A stretch of 8,837 nt of DNA. Source: Alphaproteobacteria bacterium (GTDB taxonomy: Bacteria > Pseudomonadota > Alphaproteobacteria > ATCC43930 > CGMCC-115725). Under the pieces are notes generated by a model that saw only the letters and a list, made by a program, of their open reading frames with translations, ran no database searches and was not told where the DNA came from. A program made the position numbers and the translations under genes. The stretch spans positions 1 through 8,837 of the forward strand of contig VAZT01000639.1 of NCBI GenBank assembly GCA_005884825.1. Reading direction: 5' to 3'. Positions 1-7,193 of this stretch are shown piece by piece (positions within the stretch are counted from its first letter, which is position 1; each line of letters starts with the position of its first letter).

Positions 1-2035
1 CCTCCCTTTCGCTGCTGCCTTCCGGCATTTGCTGCATCAGCAACTGCGACAGCGCAAGGATCGGCATCAGAGTGTTATTGAGATCATGTGCGATACCGCC
101 CGCCAGGGTACCGAGCGCGTCGAGCTTCTGCGAATGAAGCAGCTGGCGCTCCAGCTCTCTTTGGCGCTCCTCGACCAGACGCGTTTCGGTCACGTCCCTG
201 ATCGTCCCAATCCGCCGGACGGGATTGCCTTCGTCGTCGAAAATCGTTTCGATCTCTGTGTAAATCCATTTCATCGACCCGTCGTAACACCGAAAGCGGT
301 ATGTTAACGGTGAAGTTTGGAGGCCTTGCTCGGAAGCAGTCATCGAGGCTTCGTATCCTGCGCGGTCATCCGGATGAATGAGGGGCAGGAACTCTTCCTT
401 CGCCGGCGGCGGCAGCTGCGGATCGAACCCGAATATTCGGTAGAACTCCTCCGACCCGCTCACCTCTCCGGTCTGGAAATCGCGGTTGAAGCTGCCGATC
501 TTGGCGAGCCGCTGGGCGCGATTGAGATTATCCCGGCTCTGCCGAAGCTGGTCCTCGGTGAGTTTCATGTGGGTGATGTCGATGTGCAACGCCGCGATTC
601 CGCCATTTTGCATGCGGCGCAAGGAGATCATCACATACCGACCGTCGGCGAGCGGCTGCTCTATTAGCCGGGACGGCCGATTGAAAGTGTTCATCCGATT
701 GGCGAGCCACTCCGGTTCGCACCCGACCGCATCTGCAAACCAGCCGGCGTCGAGATTGGCCCAAACGATTTCCTCGAATGGCGTTCCCGGCACCAGCAGG
801 CGCGCCGCCTTCGGATACAGTCGCAGATAGGGCTCATTGCACATCACAAAACAATCATTGCGATCATAGATCACGAACCCCTCGGAAATGCTGTCGACCG
901 CGTCGCGCAAGGTCGCTTGTATCTCCCGGAGCTTCTGTTCGACCTCCTTTCGAAGGGCAATATCGGCTTTCAGGTGGTCACTGGCAGCCTGAAGCTTGTC
1001 GCGCTCGTCAGCCAGCGCGATCTCGTGCGAGGTGCGCTGGCGGATCTCGCGAATGAGATACGCTGCGAGGCCCGCGAGCAAAATTGTTGCCAAGCCGGCG
1101 ATCGCGGCGATCACCCTGGCATGCTCACGAGATGCCGCAAGCGCCTCGGCGAGGTCGGAACCGACTGTGACGACTAGCGGGTAATCCCCGACGCGGCGAT
1201 AGCTGAAGAGCCGCGTGATGTGATCGAAAACGCTTTCCTTGATAAACATCCCCTCGCCATTTTCGGGGATGGTGGCTGCCCAGGGATGTTCGAGCCGCTG
1301 ACCGACGCCGGCCAGCCCGTGCGGGTCTTCGCCGGTAAAGCGGGCCCGCACAATGTCGTCCAGCCCGATCAGGGTGATGCTGCCGCGGGGACCCAGATCG
1401 ACCGATGTGTTGAGGGTGGTGAGATTAGCAGGCGGGAGCGCGAACACGACGACGCCGAGAAAGGTGCCGTCCTCGGCGTCGACGCGCCGCGTCACGTTGA
1501 TCGTGATCTGGTGCGAGACGCGCCCGGTCACCGGCTTGCCGATGAAGATACCCTGAAATCGGCCATCGAGATGGATACGGAAGTGCTCGCGGTCGCTGAG
1601 GTCGATCGGCTCCGGCGCGGGGTCGAGCGTGGTCGAGACGAGCCTGCCATCCGGCCCTATGATTCCCGCTTGCATCGTCGCGTTCGACAGCAATGGGATC
1701 TCTCGCGCCCAGGCATGAATATCGAAGCCCCCGCGCGCGGTGCGCATGCGTTGGGCGACGATCTCCATCGCGCCGGCGACGCCGCCGAGAATATGGGTCA
1801 ATTCGTCGGCGAAGGCAGCCGCGAGGTTACGCCCTTCTGACCGCGTGCGATCCATCGCCGCCTCTCTTGCGGTCGTGATCGAGGCCGCAACTGTCGTCCA
1901 CATCGCCAGAATGACAATGACGCCGACGGCGACGATCTCGATTGTGGTGGCTCGGCACCGGCGACGGGGATCGGTGGAGAACAGGGTGATCAAACTTCGG
2001 GGCTCCGAGAAGGACGGAGCATCGAGCCACAGCAA
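1..2035 (-). CDS. Cache/PAS sensor histidine kinase, 3' end beyond the window
   Basis: This is a membrane sensor kinase of a two-component or hybrid system. The minus strand is open without a stop for 678 codons and continues past base 1. Numbered from the TTG start, residues 32-52 form a first membrane segment and 53-307 a periplasmic Cache-like sensor, with a DREHFRIH stretch and GKPVTGRVS typical of double-Cache domains. A second membrane segment spans 308-328 and a charged helical linker 329-380. A PAS_7-type domain (about 380-495) is followed by a PAS_3-type domain (about 510-618). HisKA follows, with GGIAHDLNN holding phospho-acceptor His650. The ATPase domain, and any receiver domain, must lie to the left of the window. 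TTG at 2035 is chosen because AGAGGA lies 9 bases upstream and no in-frame ATG or GTG precedes the first helix; a CTG one codon later is possible. The ligand is unknown. Domain assignment is firm; exact start less so. Confidence 0.93.
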   Translation of the reverse strand, partial: MLWLDAPSFSEPRSLITLFSTDPRRRCRATTIEIVAVGVIVILAMWTTVAASITTAREAAMDRTRSEGRNLAAAFADELTHILGGVAGAMEIVAQRMRTARGGFDIHAWAREIPLLSNATMQAGIIGPDGRLVSTTLDPAPEPIDLSDREHFRIHLDGRFQGIFIGKPVTGRVSHQITINVTRRVDAEDGTFLGVVVFALPPANLTTLNTSVDLGPRGSITLIGLDDIVRARFTGEDPHGLAGVGQRLEHPWAATIPENGEGMFIKESVFDHITRLFSYRRVGDYPLVVTVGSDLAEALAASREHARVIAAIAGLATILLAGLAAYLIREIRQRTSHEIALADERDKLQAASDHLKADIALRKEVEQKLREIQATLRDAVDSISEGFVIYDRNDCFVMCNEPYLRLYPKAARLLVPGTPFEEIVWANLDAGWFADAVGCEPEWLANRMNTFNRPSRLIEQPLADGRYVMISLRRMQNGGIAALHIDITHMKLTEDQLRQSRDNLNRAQRLAKIGSFNRDFQTGEVSGSEEFYRIFGFDPQLPPPAKEEFLPLIHPDDRAGYEASMTASEQGLQTSPLTYRFRCYDGSMKWIYTEIETIFDDEGNPVRRIGTIRDVTETRLVEERQRELERQLLHSQKLDALGTLAGGIAHDLNNTLMPILALSQLLMQQMPEGSSERE

Positions 2036-2044
2036 GGTAAAGAT

Positions 2045-2050
2045 TCCTCT
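2045..2050 (-). promoter_or_regulatory. Shine-Dalgarno of the sensor kinase
   Basis: On the minus strand this reads AGAGGA, 9 bases before the TTG at 2035. It is the only ribosome-site-like sequence near the 5' end of the kinase frame and is the main reason to accept a TTG start. Confidence 0.5.
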
Positions 2051-2082
2051 TAACTCCAGCTTGCGTTAGTTCGGTAGGGGTC

Positions 2083-2111
2083 TTCACGCGCTTCGCGCCG
2101 CCCGCTAAGAT
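2083..2111 (+). promoter_or_regulatory. Possible sigma70-type promoter for the DUF1993 remnant
   Basis: TTCACG (2083-2088) and TAAGAT (2106-2111) are separated by 17 bases, the usual spacing for a housekeeping promoter. Initiation would fall near 2118, leaving a leader of about 37 bases before the ATG at 2155. The -35 match is weak and alphaproteobacterial promoters are loose, so this is only a candidate. It lies in the 119-base gap between the divergent kinase and DUF1993 starts. I found no equally good candidate facing the kinase. Confidence 0.3.
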
Positions 2112-2154
2112 CCGCGCGGCATCAACGTCAGCAACGACCGAGGAGGACCATGCC

Positions 2155-2504
2155 ATGCCGATCTCCATGTATCATGCGTCAGTGCCCGTATTCCTGCAGC
2201 TGCTCGGCGGCCTGAAGGGCGTGATCGAAAAGGCCGAGGCGCACGCGAGCGCCCATAAGTGGGAAGAGAACGCGCGACCATCGATTTCTTGAAGGGCCTC
2301 AAGGCCGGCCAGCTCGACGGAAGGGAGGACCAGCAGGTCACCATCACCGCCGGCGGCCAGCCGCGCAATTTCCGCGCCCAGAACTACCTCTATCACTTCG
2401 CGATGCCGAATTTTTATTTCCATACGACGACGGCGTACAACATCCTGCGCAGTCTCGGCGTCGAGATCGGCAAGCGCGATTTCATGGGCCCGATGCCGTC
2501 GTAA
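2155..2504 (+). pseudogene. DUF1993-family gene with internal deletion and frameshift
   Basis: The 5' part starts at ATG 2155, with AGGAGG 8 bases upstream. It encodes MPISMYHASVPVFLQLLGGL and on to about residue 38, the characteristic DUF1993 N-terminus, then runs into a TGA at 2290-2292. The family C-terminus resumes in another frame from about 2268 (ATIDFLKGL, then FAMPNFYFHTTTAY and GVEIGKRDF) and ends at TAA 2502-2504. DUF1993 proteins are normally about 165-170 residues. Here about 38 plus 77 survive, so some 50-55 middle residues are gone and the frame is broken. Because coding bases are missing, a single sequencing slip cannot explain it. A GTG at 2259 could start the C-terminal piece, but it has no ribosome site. 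The family has no established biochemical role. The N- and C-terminal family match is from memory of the family pattern. Confidence 0.85.
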
Positions 2505-2560
2505 CGGCTCAGTCAGGCACCCGTTAATCGATTGGCGCCCCGGAAAAGTCAACCTAAAGT

Positions 2561-2630
2561 CGTCTTGCGGGCTTGATCCGCGCATCCAAGCCTCTCTCGA
2601 AGGCGTGGATCGGACGGGCCAAGCCCAGCG
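2561..2630. repeat. Degenerate REP-like palindromic repeat
   Basis: An imperfect inverted repeat with arms at about 2565-2592 and 2602-2630 around a short TCTCTCGAA-like loop. The left arm reads GCGGGCTTGATCCGCGCATC. The right arm carries the matching GGCGTGGATCGGACGGGCC and then AAGCCC. The layout, a GGGCTTGA-CCG-GCATCC arm facing GGATGG--CGGG-CAAGCCC, resembles intergenic palindromes scattered in many Bradyrhizobium-type genomes. Several mismatches suggest an old copy. Assignment to that class is from memory of the consensus. Confidence 0.55.
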
Positions 2631-2662
2631 AAGCCGCCCCACCCGAGGCGGCTTTCGCGTTT
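2628..2662 (+). terminator. Rho-independent-like terminator hairpin
   Basis: AAGCCGCC (2631-2638) pairs perfectly with GGCGGCTT (2647-2654) around an 8-base loop. The stem extends by GCG/CGC (2628-2630 with 2656-2658) with one bulged T. It is followed by a weak GTTTC rather than a long T run. It lies about 125 bases past the DUF1993 stop and just after the palindromic repeat. It may end transcription from the left, or act partly in both directions against the convergent hydroxylase gene. Confidence 0.55.
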
Positions 2663-2726
2663 CAGCTTCTCGTTATCCGAACGTCGCCGAGTGTGGAGCG
2701 GCCTCTTTCAAAAGGAGGTCAGCCCC

Positions 2727-2876
2727 ATGTCCCACAGCGATTTCGACGTCGTCACCGGCCCTTCGATGGCGCAGCGGCGAGCGCCGGTACCCGAGCGGTC
2801 CAACAGGTCCTCCGGCGCCGACGCTGAGCCGGCCGCTCAACCCAAGGCAGCCGACGAGAGAAACGTTGCGAGGTAG
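2727..2876 (+). CDS. Unrecognised 49-residue ORF, possible gene remnant
   Basis: ATG 2727 is preceded by AAAGGAGG (2711-2718) with 8 bases of spacing, one of the best ribosome sites in the window. The peptide begins MSHSDFDVVTGPSMAQRR and continues as a polar Pro/Ala/Arg-rich stretch to TAG 2874-2876. There is no membrane segment or domain I recognise. Its last 40 bases are antisense to the 3' end of the hydroxylase gene. The first 18 residues look like a genuine protein start, while the rest looks like low-complexity read-through. It could be the 5' stub of a gene whose body was lost when the hydroxylase gene became its neighbour, a real small protein, or chance. No function can be assigned. 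Confidence 0.3.
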   Translation: MSHSDFDVVTGPSMAQRRAPVPERSNRSSGADAEPAAQPKAADERNVAR

Positions 2877-4432
2877 TTCGGTAGGCTCGTGGAAACCGTG
2901 CGCCAGTCGCAGCGAAAGCCGACATAACCGTCCGGACGTATCAAATACACGCCCGGCGCGGACCCGTAGCGCTTCGCGACTACACCCTCGCGGTCGATAA
3001 AATCGCCGCCCGATGTCCCGGGCGCGGCGACGCGATACGCCGCAAAGACGGTTTCCGGAAAGCGAGGCAGAGGGGGCGGCAAGGCGTCGCCGCCATTGCC
3101 CAGGAGCAGCAGCACATGGCGGTGCTCGGCGAAGAGGTCGTAGAGGCGCACCGGCGCCCCGCTCTTGGCGGCGACGAGCGGCGCATCGGGCGCCCGGTCA
3201 CCCGCGGCGGGGCCGCCCATTCCAGCGCCGCGTTCCTCGACGATCGGGCTGCGCCGGTAATTGACCGCAAGCCCCGAGAGTCCCTCGCCGAGCTTTTCCA
3301 CCACAGTAGGGATCTGCGTCAGGAACGACATCAGATGGTCGCGGACAAAGCGGGTAACCGAGCCGCGCAAGGAGACGAGGCGGGTAGCGCGATCGGTCTG
3401 CCGGATCACCGCTTCGTCTACCGGTTTGCGCTCGGCCTCGTAGCTGTCGAGCAGCTGCGGATCCTTCCCGTTCCGCAAAACCAGGCTCAGTTTCCAGGCG
3501 AGGTTGAACGCGTCCTGAATGCCCATGTTCATTCCTTGGCCGCCGACCGGGCTGTGGATGTGCGCGGCGTCGCCGAGCAGAAACACCCGGTCCTCGCGAA
3601 AACGCGCAGCCTCTCGCCGGTGGATGCGGAATACCGCCGTCCATCGCGGATCGCCGAGCCGGAGACCGTCGAGACCGCGCTCATTGACCAATGCCTGGCA
3701 TTGCGCAAGGCTGGGCTGGTCATGCCAGTCGGGCGGCGAATTGATGATGATGAGCCGCCAGCGATCCTCCGGCAGCGGGAAAAACGCCAGTGCACCGTCA
3801 CGTTGCAACCAGACCTGCGCCTCGGCATGGTCGAGGTCGCCGGCAATCTTCACATCGGCCAGAACGAAATGCTCCGGGTAGGTGGCGCCCGCGAAAGAAA
3901 TTCCCAGCTGCTCGCGAACTGTGCTGTGCGCCCCGTCACAGCCGAGGAGCCAATCAGTCTCGAGTTCCTCGACTCGGTCTCCGGTGTGCAGGCGGGCCGA
4001 GACGCCCGACTCGCGCTGTGCCAGCGAAACCAGCTCGGTGCTGCGCTCGACCCGCACCCCGAGCCGGGCGAGACGCTCCTCGAGAATGCGTTCCGTTTGG
4101 TCTTGCGGCACCCCGAGGACAAACGGATATCGCGTTTCCAGCATGCCGAACGCCGCGTGGGCGATGCGTCCGCTCTCGCCGTACACGTTGACCCCGCCGA
4201 TGCGGTGACCGGCGCTCAGGAAAGCGTCGGCGAGTCCCATCAGCTCGAACGCCTCGACGGTTCGCGAGTGGATAGCGATCGCCCGCGACTCCATCGCGCG
4301 GTGCGGGGCCTTGTCGATTAGGCGGCATTGGATCCCATCGCGCGCGAGTTCATGAGCCATGATCAATCCCGTCGGACCCGCTCCGACGATCAACGCTTTA
4401 GCCTGAACAAGTGGGAGGTGGCCGGTGGACAA
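2837..4432 (-). CDS. Class A FAD-dependent aromatic monooxygenase
   Basis: A 531-residue flavoprotein hydroxylase of the PHBH/FAD_binding_3 type, related in layout to PcpB, MhpA and rifampicin-type monooxygenases. Such enzymes use NAD(P)H and O2 to hydroxylate phenolic or aromatic substrates in the cytoplasm. The Rossmann GAGPTG is at 17-22, with Asp40 near the end of the second strand. The DG motif CDGAHSTVR is at 165-173, the GD motif with GDAAH at 287-291 and P295/GGQGMN 297-302, and YEAERKPV at 331-338. From about GDRAPDAPL (411-419) to the end it has the C-terminal thioredoxin-like domain common in this group. The length is normal. The only in-frame start is TTG at 4432, since the frame upstream reaches a stop at 4486-4484 with no ATG, GTG or TTG. 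I see no ribosome site for it. It overlaps the divergent transporter start by 8 bases. The substrate cannot be read from sequence. Confidence 0.92.
   Translation of the reverse strand: MSTGHLPLVQAKALIVGAGPTGLIMAHELARDGIQCRLIDKAPHRAMESRAIAIHSRTVEAFELMGLADAFLSAGHRIGGVNVYGESGRIAHAAFGMLETRYPFVLGVPQDQTERILEERLARLGVRVERSTELVSLAQRESGVSARLHTGDRVEELETDWLLGCDGAHSTVREQLGISFAGATYPEHFVLADVKIAGDLDHAEAQVWLQRDGALAFFPLPEDRWRLIIINSPPDWHDQPSLAQCQALVNERGLDGLRLGDPRWTAVFRIHRREAARFREDRVFLLGDAAHIHSPVGGQGMNMGIQDAFNLAWKLSLVLRNGKDPQLLDSYEAERKPVDEAVIRQTDRATRLVSLRGSVTRFVRDHLMSFLTQIPTVVEKLGEGLSGLAVNYRRSPIVEERGAGMGGPAAGDRAPDAPLVAAKSGAPVRLYDLFAEHRHVLLLLGNGGDALPPPLPRFPETVFAAYRVAAPGTSGGDFIDREGVVAKRYGSAPGVYLIRPDGYVGFRCDWRTVSTSLPNYLATFLSSAALG
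4413..4418 (+). promoter_or_regulatory. Shine-Dalgarno of the MFS transporter
   Basis: GGGAGG lies 6 bases before GTG 4425. The frame upstream is closed by TGA 4404-4406, so this site fixes the transporter start. It lies wholly inside the antisense of codons 5-7 of the hydroxylase. Confidence 0.75.
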
Positions 4433-5759
4433 GGGCGGGGTAGCCGTAGCGCAAATTGGCGGCCTGCGGGCGGTCAGCCGGTATCAATGGCTGGTTTTTC
4501 TCGTCGTGTGGCTCGGCTGGACGCTCGACGCGGCTGATTTCGGGCTCTACTCGCTGGTGCTGAAGCCGGCTATGACCGAACTGCTGGGCGGCAATCCACC
4601 GCTGGCCGATATCGGCAAATACGGCGGCCTTCTCAGCATGGCTGGGTTGTTGGGTTGGGCTTTTGGCGGGTTTCTGTTCGGGATCCTCGCCGACTATATC
4701 GGCCGAGTGCGCACGCTCGCGTTCAGCATTGCGCTCTACAGCGTTTTCACCGGACTGCAAGGCCTCTCGCAAGGCATTCTCGATTTTGCGATCTACCGGT
4801 TTATCGCCGGGCTCGGCACCGGGGCCGAACTGATGGTGGGGATCCCATTGCTCGCCGAAACCTTGGCCGAGACGCACCGGGCCAAGATCGCAGCGATAAT
4901 GATGACCGGCGGCGCACTCGGCACCTTCATCGGCGCCTGGGCTTACGGCCTCGTCGGCCCGTATGGTTGGCGCTACGTGTTTTTTGTTGGCGTCGTGCCG
5001 GCGGTCATTCTCGCGGTCATGCGCGGCCGGATGCTCGATCCGGAGCGCTTCGCCGATGTGCGGGAGCGCCGCCGCGCCGGCGCCGCGGGGTTGCGCAGCG
5101 AAGCCGGCGACCGTGAGTTCATGCGCTTTGTGCCCTTGCAGCTGTTCTCAAAGGAACACGGCTACAACACAATGGTCGGAGTATTGTTCGGCCTCGGCTC
5201 GCTGCTGGCGATCTGGACCACCAATATCTGGCTGCCGACGATCCTGTCCTTGATGGCGCAGAAGAGCGGCGCCGCCGACGCCACCGCCGCGGTGCCGTTC
5301 GTCAGCCGCGGCATCATGCTGTGGAGCCTCGGCGGCATCTGCGGCTACATTGTCTTTGGCTTCATCTGCGACATCATCGGCCGCCGCCTGACCGTGATCC
5401 TCTACAGCGCCGGCACGATCGTCTTCGGCCTCATCCTCTACCTCGCCCTTCCCGCCTACGAGCCGTGGTACCCGGTCGTCCTGCCGATTTTCGGCTTCTT
5501 TGTATTCGGCGTATTCTCCGGCTACGCGGTCTACCTGCCCGAGCTGTTCCCGACCCATATCCGCTCGACCGCGGTCGGGTTCTGCACCGGCAGCGCCCGC
5601 ATCATCACCAGCTTCGGCCCGTTGGTCGCCGGGCTCCTGGTCGGCGCGTTCGGCGGCAGCTTCAACCGGGTGACGGCCTTCATGACCTGCTTTGCTCTGC
5701 TCAGCATCCTGGCGATGCTGCTCGGCCGCGAGACCAAGGGCAACCCGCTGCCGCGCTAG
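4425..5759 (+). CDS. MFS transporter, metabolite/aromatic acid:H+ symporter type
   Basis: A 444-residue inner-membrane transporter with about 12 helices and a hydrophilic central loop at about 200-247. Helix 1 carries Asp35 and Asp38 (LDAADFG), in the place of the DxxD pair conserved in aromatic acid:H+ symporters such as PcaK. The family loop signature is at 86-96 (G86, D90, G93, R94, R96) and repeats as CDIIGRR (315-321) in the second half. Helix 4 has RFIAGLGTGAE (125-135). PELFPTHIRST at 372-382 is the sugar/metabolite-symporter motif. Translation starts at GTG 4425 with GGGAGG 6 bases upstream. The gene is divergent from the hydroxylase with overlapping starts, and is followed 90 bases later by the co-oriented Rieske gene. 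Import of the acid used by these two oxygenases is the natural inference, but the substrate is not determinable. Family is secure; subfamily moderate. Confidence 0.92.
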   Translation: MDKGGVAVAQIGGLRAVSRYQWLVFLVVWLGWTLDAADFGLYSLVLKPAMTELLGGNPPLADIGKYGGLLSMAGLLGWAFGGFLFGILADYIGRVRTLAFSIALYSVFTGLQGLSQGILDFAIYRFIAGLGTGAELMVGIPLLAETLAETHRAKIAAIMMTGGALGTFIGAWAYGLVGPYGWRYVFFVGVVPAVILAVMRGRMLDPERFADVRERRRAGAAGLRSEAGDREFMRFVPLQLFSKEHGYNTMVGVLFGLGSLLAIWTTNIWLPTILSLMAQKSGAADATAAVPFVSRGIMLWSLGGICGYIVFGFICDIIGRRLTVILYSAGTIVFGLILYLALPAYEPWYPVVLPIFGFFVFGVFSGYAVYLPELFPTHIRSTAVGFCTGSARIITSFGPLVAGLLVGAFGGSFNRVTAFMTCFALLSILAMLLGRETKGNPLPR

Positions 5760-5836
5760 CGCCCGATCGCTGTGACCGATGGGAGCGCGAGCGCACGCGC
5801 CACGTGTAACCAGCACGGTTTCCATTACCATGACAA

Positions 5837-5843
5837 GCGGAGG
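5837..5843 (+). promoter_or_regulatory. Shine-Dalgarno of the Rieske oxygenase
   Basis: GCGGAGG sits 6 bases before GTG 5850 and decides the start. The frame is open upstream to another GTG at 5772, but that one has no ribosome site. The extra 26 residues it would add do not look like the family's N-terminus. Confidence 0.65.
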
Positions 5844-5849
5844 CCCTCG

Positions 5850-7181
5850 GTGACGCAAGACCGCATGCACAAGCCTCGCAGCCGCTGGGAATTGCTGACA
5901 CAGACCGACACCGGGACGCCGATGGGCGATCTGTTGCGCCGGTACTGGTGGCCGATTGCCGGCGCCAGCGAGCTCGACCGGCCGGGCACGAAGCCGGTGC
6001 GGCTCTTAGGCGAAGACCTCGTGCTCTACAAAGATCTCGGGGAGCACTGGGGCCTTATCGACCGGCATTGCCGGCATCGCCGGGCCGATCTCAGCTATGG
6101 CTATGTCGAGGCGCGCGGGTTGCGCTGCAACTACCATGGCTGGCTCTATGACGAAGCGGGAAGCTGCCTTGCGCAACCCTATGAGGATGTGGCGCATCCC
6201 GAGGCGCGCCTCAGGGACGCGGTCCATATCAAGGCCTACCCGGTCGCCGAATTGGGCGGGCTCATATGGGCCTATCTCGGGCCGGAGCCGCGGCCGTTGG
6301 TGCCGGATTGGGAATTCTTCTCGTGGCCGAACGGTTTCCGCCAGATCGTCAAGGCCGAGATCCCGTGCAACTGGTTCCAGTGCCAGGAGAATTCGATCGA
6401 CCCGGTGCATTTCGAATGGACCCATTCGAATTGGGGCCTGCGATTGAAGGGGAGGACCGGCCCTTACGCGCCTCACCACGTCAAGGTCGATTTCAGCGAG
6501 TTCGAGTACGGCTTCCAATACAAGCGCATCCGCTCCGACACCAGCGAGCGTGACGAGCTGTGGACGATCGGCCGCGTCTGCCTGTGGCCGAATGCGCTCT
6601 TTACCGGCAATCACATCGAATACCGCGTGCCGATCGACGACGAGAATACGCTGAGCATCACCTGGGCCTTCAATCGCGTGCCGAAAGAGCGCGAGCCCTA
6701 TGTGCAGGAGCGGATCCCGACTTGGCAGGGGCCGATTGCCGACGAAAAGACCGGGCGCTGGATCACCAGCCACGTGATGAACCAGGATTTCGTGACCTGG
6801 GTCGGACAAGGGAGGATCGCCGACCGCAGCCGGGAATATCTCGGCCCGAGCGACGGCGGCATCGTCATGATCCGCCGCCGCTTCCTGCGCGACCTCGACG
6901 CGGTCGCTAGAGGCGAAGACCCCAAGGCGGTGATCCGGGACCCGGCGCGAAACCGCTCCATCCGCCTGCCGGTCGCCGACCGCTGGCCGCTCGGCGAGGG
7001 ACTGACGCGCGCCGAGATGCTGCGCGACCCGGTCACCCGGCGCAGCCTCGAAGGCTATATCTTCCAGACCGGCCAGCCGCCGGAAGTGCGGGACGCGTTT
7101 CTCGCTGCGATGGGCTTCAACGGAGCGGAATTTGCGCCGGCCGACGACCCCTTCGACCCGCTCGCCCCGGCGCCGCGTTGA
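5850..7181 (+). CDS. Rieske non-heme iron oxygenase, alpha subunit (phthalate dioxygenase-like)
   Basis: A 443-residue terminal oxygenase of the single-subunit-type (alpha-only, phthalate 4,5-dioxygenase/VanA-like) group. These hydroxylate or O-demethylate aromatic or related acids using O2 and electrons from a separate reductase. The Rieske [2Fe-2S] ligands are Cys74, His76, Cys93 and His96 (CRH, 16 residues, CNYH). The catalytic segment NWFQCQENSIDPVHFEWTH (174-192) supplies the bridging Asp184 and iron ligands His187 and His192. Asp313 (MNQDF) is the likely third ligand, followed by the DRSREYLGPSD stretch (325-335) typical of this branch. The usual HRG after the first ligand pair is HRR here (Arg78). 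No reductase or ferredoxin gene is in the window, so electrons must come from elsewhere. It probably shares a transcript with the transporter. It converges on the lyase pair, stops 12 bases apart, with no terminator visible between. Confidence 0.93.
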   Translation: MTQDRMHKPRSRWELLTQTDTGTPMGDLLRRYWWPIAGASELDRPGTKPVRLLGEDLVLYKDLGEHWGLIDRHCRHRRADLSYGYVEARGLRCNYHGWLYDEAGSCLAQPYEDVAHPEARLRDAVHIKAYPVAELGGLIWAYLGPEPRPLVPDWEFFSWPNGFRQIVKAEIPCNWFQCQENSIDPVHFEWTHSNWGLRLKGRTGPYAPHHVKVDFSEFEYGFQYKRIRSDTSERDELWTIGRVCLWPNALFTGNHIEYRVPIDDENTLSITWAFNRVPKEREPYVQERIPTWQGPIADEKTGRWITSHVMNQDFVTWVGQGRIADRSREYLGPSDGGIVMIRRRFLRDLDAVARGEDPKAVIRDPARNRSIRLPVADRWPLGEGLTRAEMLRDPVTRRSLEGYIFQTGQPPEVRDAFLAAMGFNGAEFAPADDPFDPLAPAPR

Positions 7182-7193
7182 GAGAAGTTATGC

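Noticed and set aside
1220..1840. 206-codon open frame on the plus strand inside the kinase
   Set aside because: Antisense to the Cache sensor region, which is continuous with the rest of the kinase frame on the other strand.
2155..2504. Programmed frameshift joining the two DUF1993 pieces
   Set aside because: Even a fused product would lack about 50-55 middle residues, and no slippery heptamer is evident near the junction.
3116..4321. 401-codon open frame on the plus strand inside the hydroxylase gene
   Set aside because: It is exactly antisense to a clear FAD monooxygenase, has no recognisable domain or ribosome site, and such mirror frames are common at high GC.
4360..4391. Inverted repeat TGATC / GTCGGA / TCCGAC / GATCA as a possible operator
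   Set aside because: It encodes the LIVGAGPTGLI Rossmann motif, whose repeated Gly and Leu-Ile codons generate the symmetry; there is no separate intergenic region here.
5772..5849. 26-residue N-terminal extension of the Rieske protein from GTG 5772
   Set aside because: No ribosome site at 5772, whereas GTG 5850 has GCGGAGG 6 bases upstream and gives a normal family N-terminus.
5148..5870. 240-codon open frame on the minus strand inside the transporter
   Set aside because: Antisense to the transporter's membrane helices, composed mostly of Ala, Glu, Asp and Arg as expected for the complement of hydrophobic codons.
6006..6809. 267-codon open frame on the minus strand inside the Rieske gene
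   Set aside because: Antisense to the Rieske and iron-binding motifs; no family pattern.
7182..7193. Terminator between the convergent Rieske and lyase genes
   Set aside because: Only 12 bases separate the stop codons and I see no hairpin with a T run on either strand.
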